Assembly: GCA_011390775.1 (NCBI GenBank)
Contig: JAABRS010000002.1
Location: 1-44,646, forward strand
From: Clostridia bacterium
Lineage (GTDB): Bacteria > Bacillota > Clostridia > Tissierellales > Dethiosulfatibacteraceae
Direction: 5' to 3'
Length of the DNA: 44,646 nt
Made by a program: the position numbers and the translations under genes. Of the stretch, positions 27,957-36,624 are shown one piece after another. Position 1 is the stretch's first letter, and the number at the start of each line of letters is the position of its first letter. The notes beneath the pieces are model-generated. The model did no database searches. It was given only the letters and a program-made list of their open reading frames with translations, and was not told the DNA's origin.

Positions 27957-29438
27957 CTAACCTTTCATACTTTTTTCTTTTTTAATAATAGCTTTCATAG
28001 TTATATCTCTTTCAAAATAAGGTACTTTTTTATCTTCTATTGCTTGATATGGTTCTGTAGATTTTCCAGCTAAAAGAATGATATCATTTTTTTGATATTT
28101 ATCTATTATGTAATTAATTGCTTCTTCCCTGTCTACAATGATTTTATAATTATTGTGATGTTCTTGTACTCCTTCAGCTATTTCTTCGCAAATAGATTTA
28201 GGATCCTCATATCTTGGATTGTCAGAAGTTAGATAGCAAAAATCGCAGTACCTTCCAGCCACTTCTCCCATTAATGCCCTTCGGGAAATATCTCTTTCTC
28301 CACCAGCCCCAAACATTACAATTTTTCTTCCAACTGCTACTTCATCTATTGTTTCCATAATTTTCTCTAATCCGTCTGGAGTATGAGCAAAATCTAAAAT
28401 TATAGTGCATTCTAATTTAGTAGGTATAATCTCAAATCTTCCAACTACACCTTTAAATTTATTTAAAGCTTTTTTTATGTCATTTATTTTTATTCCTGAA
28501 AGTTTTGCTGAAATAATACAAGCTAAAGTGTTATAAACACTAAATTTACCTGGGGTTTTAATTTCAAACTCGTAATTTTCTTCTTCTATTTTTACAAGAA
28601 ATGTTGTTCCATTAATACTGGTATTTTTAATTTTAGCTTTATAGTCTGAGTCTTTATTTATACTGTAGCTTACTACATTAATATTATCATTCTTCAGCTC
28701 TTTATAAAGTCTATCACCGTAATAATCGTCAATATTAATAACAGCCTTATTTACCCTATAGAAAAAAGCTTTTTTTGCTTGATAATAATTTTCCATAGTT
28801 TTATGAAAATCTAAATGATCTTTTGTAAGGTTTGTGAAAATACCAATATTAAAAAACAAATCATCTACTCTTTTTAACATTGTTGAATGAGAAGAAACTT
28901 CCATAAAGCAATTTTTAACATCTTTATCAACCATTTCCTTCATTAATTGATGAAGTTGATTTGAATCTGGAGTTGTGTTGCCTAGTGTATATTTTTTATC
29001 TTTAATTACTGCTCCCATAGTTCCAATTACACCAGTCTTGTGATTATTTTGTTTAAATATATAATCTAAGATATAAGTAATACTTGTTTTTCCGTTAGTT
29101 CCTGTTACTCCAATTAAATTAAGTTTTTTAGATGGTTCTCCGTATATAATATTAGATACTTTTGAAAGTACTTCTCTGGGATTTTTTATAATGAAAACTG
29201 CAGCCTCTTTACTTAAAAAGCTTTCTTCTTCACAAAAAACAACTTTAACACCTTTCTTTATAGCATCATCTATGTAATCGTGTCCATCTTTTTTAAATCC
29301 TTTTACAGCTAAAAAAATACTTTTTTCATTTACTACCCTTGAATCATTTGTTACGTTATCAACATCTATTTCAAGATCTCTTAATAATTTATTTGTATTT
29401 ATATACTCAATTTTTTTAAGTATTTCATTTAATTTCAT
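27957..29438 (-). CDS. murE: UDP-N-acetylmuramyl-tripeptide synthetase MurE
   Basis: Adds the third residue of the stem peptide. The 493-aa protein has the N-terminal domain with the NDSRVV pattern, the ATP loop VTGTNGKTSITYIL, FMEVSSH, LTKDHLDFHKTMENY and the C-terminal domain with DFAHTPDGLEKIM. The amino-acid specificity loop reads TSDNPRYEDP; DNPR is the pattern associated with meso-diaminopimelate as substrate, so a DAP-type wall is predicted. GAGGGAAAAG precedes ATG 29438. It lies between the class B PBP and mraY. Confidence 0.95.
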   Translation of the reverse strand: MKLNEILKKIEYINTNKLLRDLEIDVDNVTNDSRVVNEKSIFLAVKGFKKDGHDYIDDAIKKGVKVVFCEEESFLSKEAAVFIIKNPREVLSKVSNIIYGEPSKKLNLIGVTGTNGKTSITYILDYIFKQNNHKTGVIGTMGAVIKDKKYTLGNTTPDSNQLHQLMKEMVDKDVKNCFMEVSSHSTMLKRVDDLFFNIGIFTNLTKDHLDFHKTMENYYQAKKAFFYRVNKAVINIDDYYGDRLYKELKNDNINVVSYSINKDSDYKAKIKNTSINGTTFLVKIEEENYEFEIKTPGKFSVYNTLACIISAKLSGIKINDIKKALNKFKGVVGRFEIIPTKLECTIILDFAHTPDGLEKIMETIDEVAVGRKIVMFGAGGERDISRRALMGEVAGRYCDFCYLTSDNPRYEDPKSICEEIAEGVQEHHNNYKIIVDREEAINYIIDKYQKNDIILLAGKSTEPYQAIEDKKVPYFERDITMKAIIKKEKSMKG

Positions 29439-29451
29439 CTTTTCCCTCGAA

Positions 29452-31542
29452 TTAATTTAATATTAAAGTTATCATTGAATTTTGCAAAATCTCTGTTCCA
29501 GATTCAGGATATTGTTTTTTTACAATAGTATCCTCAGAAATTTCCATAGTCACATTATGATTAAGTCCTAAGTTTGTTAATATTTCACTTGCTTCTTTTA
29601 TTGTCAATCCTTCTAATTCAGGAACAACAACATAGGATTTTTCAATTTTTTCCAATTCTTCTTCATCGTATTTTGGTTCTACATTTAAATACTGCATAGT
29701 ATTTTCTATTATTTCTCCGATTAAAGGAGCTACTATAGTAGATGCATAATATGACTCTTTAGGTTCATCTATTGACATCAAAACTAAAATTTCAGGATCA
29801 TAAGTAGGAGCTACCCCTACAAAAGATGTGATATACTTATCTTCTGCATAAATTCCATCTATTACTTTTTGGGCTGTTCCCGTCTTTCCTCCAACACTGT
29901 AGCCCGGAACATATGCACTTCTACTTGAACCTTCTGAAACTACAGACTTCATTGCTTCAAGCATCTTATCCGAAGTGTCTTGAGAAAAAACTCTCCTTAC
30001 TAACTTAGGCTTTTTCTCCATAACAATATTTCCATCTTGATCTACAAGATTTTTAACTAAATGGGGTTCATATAAATACCCACCGTTGCTTATAGCCGAT
30101 ATAGCAGTAGCAAGTTGTAATTGAGTTACAGAAATACCCTGTCCAAAGGATTGTGTTACTAAATTTACATCCTTCATTATATCTGGATTGTTTACTATGC
30201 CTACTGCTTCGCCATTTAATTCAACATTAGTTTTTTCTCCAAAACCTAGTGCATTTAAGTATTCAAAAAAGGTTTCTTTACCTATTGCCAATCCTATTTC
30301 AGCTAATGCATCATTACATGAATTTTGCAATGCTTCGAATAAATTCTGATCTCCATGAGGATTATAATATCTCCAGCATTTTATTGTTGTATTGCTCTCA
30401 ATTTGTGTTACATATCCGTCACAGTGAAAGTTAGTATTTAAATTTATTTTATTCTCTTCTAAAGCTATAGCTGCAGTAATTAATTTAAATGTAGATCCAG
30501 GTTCATATATGTCATTAACAACTGAGTTTCTCCAGTATTTGAACCATATATTTTGTAGTTCTTCCTGTGTATAGTTTTCACTATTAATATTAGATGGGAT
30601 TTCTCTAGGATTATTTGGATTATATTCCGGTAAGCCTGCCATAGCTAGTATTTCACCTGTGTTTGGATTCATTATTATTATATTGGCACTTTCAGCATTA
30701 TTATCATTAAATCCCTTTTCTAAAGCATCTTCTGCAAAGTGTTGAATAGTTTCGTCTATAGTTAGAACTACATTTAATCCTTCTTCTCCTTCAAAGTACT
30801 CTTCATATCCATAGGGTAAAACTCTTCCTTTAGAATCTGTATTTACAATCCTTCTACTTGGAACTCCCTGTAATTCATCGTTATAAACACTTTCAATTCC
30901 ATACATACCTACCTGGTCAATATTTGTGAAACCTAATACATGGGCTAGAAATTCACCGTGGGGATAGACTCTTTTGCTGTCTTCAATTAAGCTAATTCCT
31001 GTAAGATTAGCTTCTTTAATTTTTTTAGATTGTTCTATTGTAATCCACCTTTTTATTGTAACATAATTTTCATCACCAGTAATCATTTCATAAATTTTTT
31101 CTTCATCCATTTCAAGGATTTCTGCCAAAGTTTTTGCTATTTTTTTTGGAGTTTGTTTGTTTTCGGGTTCCTGTTCAACAACCTCTATTTCTTCATAGTT
31201 CGGATTTGTCAATTTCATAAAAAACTCTTCGAATAAATTTTCTTCATTTATTGCAATATCGCTGTAATCTATTTCCAGTTTTTTAACATCATCAGGCCAG
31301 CATACTACAGTATCACTTCCAATACTCATACCGAGTTTTTTACCCTTTGAGTCGTAAATGACACCTCTTACAGAGTTTAGTGTTATATCTCTTGACCATT
31401 GTTCATATGCTTCTTTTTTGTACTCTTCTCCTATTATCAATTGAATATAGCCTAATCTTATTATTAAAGCTATTATAATAAGAAAAAAGAGAAACATTAG
31501 AAAAATGATTCTCTTTCGTATTTTTAAATTTGGTCTTTTCAT
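29452..31542 (-). CDS. Class B penicillin-binding protein (FtsI/SpoVD-like) with PASTA domain
   Basis: Septal transpeptidase that cross-links new peptidoglycan alongside FtsW. The 696-aa protein has one N-terminal membrane helix (about 11-31), a PBP dimerisation domain with RGVIYDSKGKKL, and a transpeptidase domain whose active-site motifs are Ser350-Thr-Phe-Lys, Ser408-Cys-Asn and Lys553-Thr-Gly. The last ~60 residues form a single PASTA domain (VVPELEGLTIKEASEIL). An acidic insert near residues 115-135 (VEQEPENKQTPKK) interrupts the N-terminal half. The dcw position after ftsL favours the division enzyme; SpoVD has the same architecture, so I leave the symbol blank. Confidence 0.93.
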   Translation of the reverse strand: MKRPNLKIRKRIIFLMFLFFLIIIALIIRLGYIQLIIGEEYKKEAYEQWSRDITLNSVRGVIYDSKGKKLGMSIGSDTVVCWPDDVKKLEIDYSDIAINEENLFEEFFMKLTNPNYEEIEVVEQEPENKQTPKKIAKTLAEILEMDEEKIYEMITGDENYVTIKRWITIEQSKKIKEANLTGISLIEDSKRVYPHGEFLAHVLGFTNIDQVGMYGIESVYNDELQGVPSRRIVNTDSKGRVLPYGYEEYFEGEEGLNVVLTIDETIQHFAEDALEKGFNDNNAESANIIIMNPNTGEILAMAGLPEYNPNNPREIPSNINSENYTQEELQNIWFKYWRNSVVNDIYEPGSTFKLITAAIALEENKINLNTNFHCDGYVTQIESNTTIKCWRYYNPHGDQNLFEALQNSCNDALAEIGLAIGKETFFEYLNALGFGEKTNVELNGEAVGIVNNPDIMKDVNLVTQSFGQGISVTQLQLATAISAISNGGYLYEPHLVKNLVDQDGNIVMEKKPKLVRRVFSQDTSDKMLEAMKSVVSEGSSRSAYVPGYSVGGKTGTAQKVIDGIYAEDKYITSFVGVAPTYDPEILVLMSIDEPKESYYASTIVAPLIGEIIENTMQYLNVEPKYDEEELEKIEKSYVVVPELEGLTIKEASEILTNLGLNHNVTMEISEDTIVKKQYPESGTEILQNSMITLILN

Positions 31543-31561
31543 AATATTCCCCTCAAGTCTC

Positions 31562-31993
31562 CTAGTCGCTAATTAGAGAAAAAGTTTTTCTAAAAATATT
31601 ATCCAATGCTTTTTGATTAGTACTTTCCATAGCAATTTCTTTTGGTTCTTCTGAATATGCTACTTCTATAAAGGTACGTTGGTTTAAATCCGGATAATCC
31701 ATCCCTAGAAAAGTTCTTGCATTTTCTTCTATTATACCAGTATTTTTAGTACTTTCAATCAAAACAAGCATATCTTCTTTTTCTTTACTGAGTAAATTTA
31801 TTTCTCTATTTATATCGTCTATTTCCATACGAGTCTGAGTTATTATAGCATAATTATATATTATTGTTAAGCCTAAAATGAAAGCAATTAACAAATATGA
31901 AAAATATTTAAATTGTGTGTTAATTCTAAATTTTTTTCTTTTTTTTGTTTTTGTTTTTATTTGGTGGACTCTACCACTTTCAATAGCTGCCAT
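31562..31993 (-). CDS. ftsL: FtsL/septum-formation-initiator type divisome protein
   Basis: A 143-aa single-pass protein: basic cytoplasmic tail (KTKTKKRKKFR), membrane helix (about residues 31-49, FSYLLIAFILGLTIIYNY) and an external coiled coil (about 54-85, MEIDDINREINLLSKEKEDM), with a short FLGMDYPD box that resembles the LGM-x-x-P segment of FtsL/DivIC proteins. Together with FtsQ and a DivIC partner it activates the septal synthase. Position between rsmH and the class B PBP is the classical ftsL slot. AAGGAG precedes ATG 31993. FtsL sequences diverge strongly, so the call depends on topology and synteny. Confidence 0.85.
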   Translation of the reverse strand: MAAIESGRVHQIKTKTKKRKKFRINTQFKYFSYLLIAFILGLTIIYNYAIITQTRMEIDDINREINLLSKEKEDMLVLIESTKNTGIIEENARTFLGMDYPDLNQRTFIEVAYSEEPKEIAMESTNQKALDNIFRKTFSLISD

Positions 31994-32004
31994 AATAAAA
32001 CTCC

Positions 32005-32934
32005 TTATATTTTTTTTGCTATACGTAATTTTGCACTTCTCGATCTAGGATTGCGATTTACTTCTTCATTTGAGGCTTCTATAGGTTTTTTAGTAATAAT
32101 TTTTATTTCTCTTTCCTTGTCACAGTTACAAATTGGTTGTTTTGGTGGACAAACACAGTCTTTTTCAAGCCATTTAAATGTGTTTTTTACTATTCTATCT
32201 TCTAAAGAATGAAAGGTTATAACGCAAATTATTCCGTTTTTTGCTAATTTACTTACAATTTTTTTGATAGTTGGTTCAATTACATCTAACTCTTTATTTA
32301 CTTCTATTCTTATTGCTTGAAAAGTTCTTTTTGCTGGGTGAGGACCGTCAATTCTAGCTGATTTTGGAATTGCTTTTTTTATTATTTCTACTAGATCAAA
32401 GGTAGTTTCTATGAATCTATCTTCTCTTTCTTTAACAATGAATTCAGCTATCCTATCTGCCCATTTTTCTTCACCATATTTATATATAATTTCTCTTAAT
32501 TCATTTTTTGTGTATCCATTTACAACATGTCTTGCTGTAAGATTCTGTTCTATATTCATTCTCATATCTAATTCATAGTTTTCGTTATATGAAAATCCTC
32601 TTTCCGGATTATCCAACTGATATGAAGAGACTCCAAGATCTATTAAAGCTCCATCAATTTTATCTATATTTAAATCTTCTAATACTTTATCAATATTCAA
32701 AAAATTATTTTGTACAACAGTAATGTTTTTATAAATTTCTTTTTCTTTTTCAAAGTTTTTTATAGCTTCAATATCTCTATCAATCGCTATCACTTTTCCT
32801 TCAAAAGCTCTTTTAGATATTTCTTTTGTATGACCTCCCCCACCAAGAGTACAGTCAACATACACACCATTTTTTTTAATTTTTAATCCTTCTATAATCT
32901 CATCTAACATTACCGGTTCATGATAAAAATCCAT
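32005..32934 (-). CDS. rsmH: 16S rRNA (cytosine(1402)-N(4))-methyltransferase
   Basis: SAM-dependent methyltransferase acting on the decoding site of 16S rRNA. The 309-aa protein opens with HEPVMLDEIIEGL, followed by the SAM-binding CTLGGGGHTKEI, ALIDLGVSSYQLD, the RGFSYN segment, KRTFQAIRIEVN and the CVITFHSLEDRIVK motif. A GGAGG site precedes ATG 32934. It follows mraZ by 9 bases, the universal arrangement at the head of dcw clusters. Confidence 0.98.
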   Translation of the reverse strand: MDFYHEPVMLDEIIEGLKIKKNGVYVDCTLGGGGHTKEISKRAFEGKVIAIDRDIEAIKNFEKEKEIYKNITVVQNNFLNIDKVLEDLNIDKIDGALIDLGVSSYQLDNPERGFSYNENYELDMRMNIEQNLTARHVVNGYTKNELREIIYKYGEEKWADRIAEFIVKEREDRFIETTFDLVEIIKKAIPKSARIDGPHPAKRTFQAIRIEVNKELDVIEPTIKKIVSKLAKNGIICVITFHSLEDRIVKNTFKWLEKDCVCPPKQPICNCDKEREIKIITKKPIEASNEEVNRNPRSRSAKLRIAKKI

Positions 32935-32943
32935 ATAAGCCTC

Positions 32944-33381
32944 CTACAAGTCTAATCCCAAATCATTCATTTTTTCTGCAATTTCATTGAAATCCATATC
33001 CTCTGCATTTGAGTAAATATCCCAATTCTTTTTATTCCAAATTTCTATTCTATCTAAAACACCGATAATAACAGTTTCTTCATTCATTTCGCTATATTCT
33101 CTTAAATTAGGTGGTATTAATATTCTCCCTTGTTTATCTATACTGCATTCATTAAAGCCTGATAGAAATCTTCTCGAAAAGTATCTGTGCTCAGTACTAA
33201 GAATTGATAATTTTTTTAACTTAGCAGTAAACTCTTTCCAAGTATTTTCAGGATAGATAAGCAAACTTTTATCAAATCCTTTTCCTAAATAAAATTTTTC
33301 TCCTAAATCATATCTAAATTTAGCAGGTATAATTAATCGTCCTTTTTTATCTATGTTGTGAAAAAATTCTCCTGTAAACAT
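32944..33381 (-). CDS. mraZ: Transcriptional regulator MraZ
   Basis: Ring-forming DNA-binding protein that controls its own dcw operon. The 145-aa protein contains two AbrB-like (MraZ) domains, each with the family motif: DKKGRLIIPAKFR (about residues 11-23) and DKQGRILIPPNLRE (about 82-95). AAGGTGG, 6 bases before ATG 33381, serves as ribosome binding site and also resembles the half-repeat of the upstream operator (33388-33435), so MraZ binding and translation signals overlap. It is the first gene of the 12-gene dcw transcript. Confidence 0.97.
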   Translation of the reverse strand: MFTGEFFHNIDKKGRLIIPAKFRYDLGEKFYLGKGFDKSLLIYPENTWKEFTAKLKKLSILSTEHRYFSRRFLSGFNECSIDKQGRILIPPNLREYSEMNEETVIIGVLDRIEIWNKKNWDIYSNAEDMDFNEIAEKMNDLGLDL

Positions 33382-33387
33382 AATCTA

Positions 33388-33435
33388 CCACCTTATGGGT
33401 ATATTATACCACTTGATGGGTTTATTATACCACTT
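33388..33435 (-). repeat. Tandem direct repeat upstream of mraZ (candidate MraZ operator)
   Basis: Two 20-base units (33395-33414 and 33416-33435) are identical at 19 of 20 positions and repeat with a 21-base period, that is two helical turns. Read on the minus strand each unit is AAGTGGTATAATA, one variable base, then ACCCAT. A third, degenerate half-unit AAGGTGG (33388-33394) continues the series at about the same phase. MraZ proteins are known to bind short direct repeats containing GTGG/GTGT ahead of mraZ, so this is the expected operator. The repeat is seen directly; binding is inferred. Confidence 0.72.
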
Positions 33436-33452
33436 TAATTAAAAAAAGACAA
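33424..33452 (-). promoter_or_regulatory. dcw operon promoter
   Basis: TTGTCT (33447-33452), a 17-base spacer and TATAAT (33424-33429), the latter inside the distal operator repeat. The start point would be near 33417, leaving the second repeat in the leader. The second repeat also contains TATAAT (33403-33408), but it has no acceptable -35 element. The -35 lies in the T-rich tail of the lgt terminator. Confidence 0.65.
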
Positions 33453-33476
33453 AAAAAAATCAAGTATATACTTGAT
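33450..33476 (-). terminator. Intrinsic terminator of the pheST-lgt operon
   Basis: A perfect palindrome ATCAAGTATATACTTGAT (33459-33476) flanked by A and T runs gives a 9-bp-plus stem. On the minus strand it is followed by an unbroken run of T residues and then GTCTTTTTTT. It lies 13 bases beyond the lgt stop codon. Its tail overlaps the -35 element of the mraZ promoter, making a very compact operon junction. Confidence 0.9.
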
Positions 33477-33489
33477 TTTTTTAAAAAAA

Positions 33490-34218
33490 TTATTTTCTTC
33501 TTTTTATGAAAATTCCCGTCATAGTTATTATTATAGCAATGCTAATTAATTGAGCCACTCTAAAACCGCTAAACATAAGGCTATCCGTCCTTAAACCCTC
33601 AATGAAAAATCGACCAACTGAGTAAAGTATAGCATATAATAAGAATACTTCTCCATCTTCTTTTCTTCCTTTACGCCTGTACCATAGAAGAAACATAAAA
33701 ACCACTATGTTCCACAATGACTCATAAAGAAATGTAGGATGAACTTTATGTCCATTTACAATTATCCCCCAGGGTAGATCAGTAACTGTACCAAAGGCTT
33801 CCCGATTGATATAGTTGCCCCATCTTCCTATTGCCTGTCCTAAAATAATACTGGGAGCAGTAATATCTGCTATCTGCCAAAAGTTAACTTTTCTTATCTT
33901 ACAAAAGACAGCCCCAACAATAACCGCTGCTATGATACCTCCGTGAATGGCTAGGCCACCACCTCTTACGTTTATAATTTCTGAAAGATTATTTTTATAA
34001 TAGTCAAATTGGAAAATAACGTAGTACAACCTTGCTCCTATTATAGCAGAAGGGATTGCAACTATTAATAAATCCATTAAGTCTTCATCTCTAAATCCAA
34101 TTCTTCTAGCTTCTCTTAGCGCTAATAAAGTTCCAATTAATACTCCTGATGCTATTAAAATTCCATACCACATTATATCGATGTTAAATATGGAAAATGC
34201 TACTGGATTAATATCCAT
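33490..34218 (-). CDS. lgt: Phosphatidylglycerol--prolipoprotein diacylglyceryl transferase
   Basis: First enzyme of lipoprotein maturation: attaches diacylglycerol to the lipobox Cys before LspA cuts. The 242-aa protein has seven hydrophobic helices and family motifs MWYGILIASGV, RGGGLAIHGGII and the phosphatidylglycerol-binding signature GQAIGRWGNYINREAFG. GGAG precedes ATG 34218. It is the last gene of the pheST operon, 14 bases after pheT, and ends at a strong terminator. Such pairing with pheST is unexpected functionally and probably reflects operon packing. Confidence 0.97.
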   Translation of the reverse strand: MDINPVAFSIFNIDIMWYGILIASGVLIGTLLALREARRIGFRDEDLMDLLIVAIPSAIIGARLYYVIFQFDYYKNNLSEIINVRGGGLAIHGGIIAAVIVGAVFCKIRKVNFWQIADITAPSIILGQAIGRWGNYINREAFGTVTDLPWGIIVNGHKVHPTFLYESLWNIVVFMFLLWYRRKGRKEDGEVFLLYAILYSVGRFFIEGLRTDSLMFSGFRVAQLISIAIIITMTGIFIKRRK

Positions 34219-34232
34219 ATAATCAACTCCAA

Positions 34233-36614
34233 TTATCTCAATTTAGCATTGAAAACAGTTTTTAATCTTTCAAGTATTTCTTCGTACTTGTCGTTAACTT
34301 CTTCTTCTAATAAAGTTTTATCTAAAGATCTAAAAACCATAGTGTATGCCAAGCTTTTCTTTCCTGCTTCTATATTTTTACCTCTGTAAATATCAAACAT
34401 TTCAATCTTTTCAAGGTTATCGATAGACATAGATTCAACTTCCTCAATTATATTTCCAACTAATACATCCTCATCTACAACTATTGAAATATCTCTAGTT
34501 ATCGAAGGATATTTAGCTATCTGATGGTAAGTTTTTTCTTCTTTTTTATTCTTAAGTATCTTAGGAATATCTATTTCTGCAAGATAAGTTCTCTCGTCTA
34601 TTTCATAATTTTCTCTAACATCGGGATGAACCTCTCCAATTAGACCAATTTCTATATCATCAATTAAAATTTTTGCAGTCCTTCCTGGATGGAATGAAGA
34701 TAGTTTTTCTTCCATTACAAATTTGTATTTAAGTCCAAATTTGTTTAATAAGTTTTCAACTATTCCTTTTAGGTTAAAGAAATCATATCCTCCATATAAA
34801 CCTATACTAATTTTTCTTATTTCATCAGGAGTATTTTTATCACTATTAAGAAAAGTATTTCCAATCTCAAAGAGCATTCCTTCTTTTATACCGTAATTAG
34901 AATTTTTAGATATGACCTTAAGCATATTAGGTAGTAAAGTTGTTCTCATTGAACTAAAATCTTCCCCTAAGGGATTACTTATTTCAACATAGTTTCTTAA
35001 AGAATTATTTTCTTCAACAAGAAATCTATCATATTCTTTAGGACTTATAAATGAATAGGTAGTAATTTCATACAATCCTAACCCGTATAAAATATCCTTA
35101 GATTTATCTTCTACCTTTCTCAATTCTGATTTTGAGCCTTTTAGTATGTTACCTTTCAGTGGTTTCGGAGGTATATTATGAAATCCAAAAATTCTTCCAA
35201 CTTCTTCAATTAAATCAGCTTCTATTTCTAAATCTTTTCTGAAATTAGGGATTTTCGATACTATTTTCCCCTGATGTAATTTACTTTCTATATTTAATGA
35301 ATTTAAGATATCTAACATTCTTCTATCTTCAATATTTGTTCCTAATAAATTATTGCAATTATTAGGATTCATTATTACTTCTCTTAAAGGGGATTCCTTA
35401 TCTCCTCTATCTATAACTCCTTTTACAATAGTTCCTGCGCCTATATCTTCGATGATTTGGCATACTCTATTGCAAGCATCAACTACAATTTCATTCGGAA
35501 GATCCTTTTCATTTCTGGAAGATGCCTCACTTCTAAGACCTAATTTTTTAGATGTTTCTCTAACAGATTTCCCATCGAAATTTGCACTTTCCATTAATAT
35601 TACCTTTGAATTTTTTGTTACTTCTGAGTCGTACCCACCCATTACACCTGCAATACCAATAGGTTTTGATTCATCAGCAATAATCAGCATATCTTCATCT
35701 AACTTTCTATTTGATTGGTCTAGTGTTTTAATAACCTCTTCTTTTTTAGCTCTTCTTATTTTTACAGTTTTCCCTTCTATTGTGTCTAAATCAAAAGCAT
35801 GAAGTGGTTGACCAACTTCTAGCATAACATAGTTTGTAGCATCTACTATGTTATTTATTGGTCTAATGCCGGCATCCATTATTTTCCTTTGCAGCCATAG
35901 GGGAGATGGTCCTATTTTTACATCCTTTATTACTCTAGTATAATATCTTCGACATAAGTCTTCATCTACTATCTTAATATCTTTAACATAATCATTTATA
36001 TCTTCAACTTCATTTTTGATTTTAATATCAGGGTATTTGAATTGAGTATTCAGAGTAGCGGCTGTTTCTCTACCTATTCCAACCATACTTAAACAATCAG
36101 GTCTGTTAAAAGTAATTTCTAAATCCAATATATGTCCCTTTAGATTTAAAACATCAACAATATCTTTTCCAACTTCAATATCTTCATTTATAATGATTAT
36201 TCCGTCTTTTGATTCTTTTGGTACTAATGAACTATCAATGCCAAGTTCCTCATAAGAACAAAGCATACCTTGAGATTCTATTCCTCTAAAATCAGTTTTT
36301 TCAATCTTCATCCCATTAGGGAGTACTGCACCTTCCACTGCAACGGGAACTAAATCATTTTCACTAATGTTTTTTGCACCAGTAATTAGCTTTACTTTCT
36401 TATTCCCTAAATCCACATGAACTACCTGCAATTTATCTGCATTAGGATGGGGCTCTAATTTCGTAATCTTTCCTAAATATATGTTATTTATGCTTTTATC
36501 CATATTTATTATCGAATCTACGTGAGTCCCTGTCATAGTTAATTTATCTGATAAGTCTCTTATGTCTGTATTTATATCTACGTATTCTTTTAACCAGTTT
36601 ATCGGTACTAACAT
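34233..36614 (-). CDS. pheT: Phenylalanyl-tRNA synthetase beta subunit
   Basis: Large structural and editing subunit of the (alpha-beta)2 enzyme. Domains in order: an N-terminal tRNA-binding OB fold (about residues 40-155, with HPNADKLQVVHVDLG), the B3/B4 editing domain (about 210-385), B5 domain, a catalytic-like core, and a C-terminal ferredoxin-fold anticodon-binding domain (about 700-793, with YPSITRDISIVV). The 793-aa length is standard. AAGGAGG precedes ATG 36614. It lies 10 bases after pheS and is controlled by the same T-box. Confidence 0.97.
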   Translation of the reverse strand: MLVPINWLKEYVDINTDIRDLSDKLTMTGTHVDSIINMDKSINNIYLGKITKLEPHPNADKLQVVHVDLGNKKVKLITGAKNISENDLVPVAVEGAVLPNGMKIEKTDFRGIESQGMLCSYEELGIDSSLVPKESKDGIIIINEDIEVGKDIVDVLNLKGHILDLEITFNRPDCLSMVGIGRETAATLNTQFKYPDIKIKNEVEDINDYVKDIKIVDEDLCRRYYTRVIKDVKIGPSPLWLQRKIMDAGIRPINNIVDATNYVMLEVGQPLHAFDLDTIEGKTVKIRRAKKEEVIKTLDQSNRKLDEDMLIIADESKPIGIAGVMGGYDSEVTKNSKVILMESANFDGKSVRETSKKLGLRSEASSRNEKDLPNEIVVDACNRVCQIIEDIGAGTIVKGVIDRGDKESPLREVIMNPNNCNNLLGTNIEDRRMLDILNSLNIESKLHQGKIVSKIPNFRKDLEIEADLIEEVGRIFGFHNIPPKPLKGNILKGSKSELRKVEDKSKDILYGLGLYEITTYSFISPKEYDRFLVEENNSLRNYVEISNPLGEDFSSMRTTLLPNMLKVISKNSNYGIKEGMLFEIGNTFLNSDKNTPDEIRKISIGLYGGYDFFNLKGIVENLLNKFGLKYKFVMEEKLSSFHPGRTAKILIDDIEIGLIGEVHPDVRENYEIDERTYLAEIDIPKILKNKKEEKTYHQIAKYPSITRDISIVVDEDVLVGNIIEEVESMSIDNLEKIEMFDIYRGKNIEAGKKSLAYTMVFRSLDKTLLEEEVNDKYEEILERLKTVFNAKLR

Positions 36615-36624
36615 ATATACCTCC

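Noticed and set aside
33403-33408. Second TATAAT in the mraZ upstream region as an independent promoter
   Set aside because: No acceptable -35 hexamer lies 16-18 bases upstream; it is best explained as part of the duplicated operator unit.
35353-35802. Plus-strand 149-aa ORF opposite pheT
   Set aside because: It is a shadow of the conserved PheT B3/B4 region, with no ribosome binding site and low-complexity composition.
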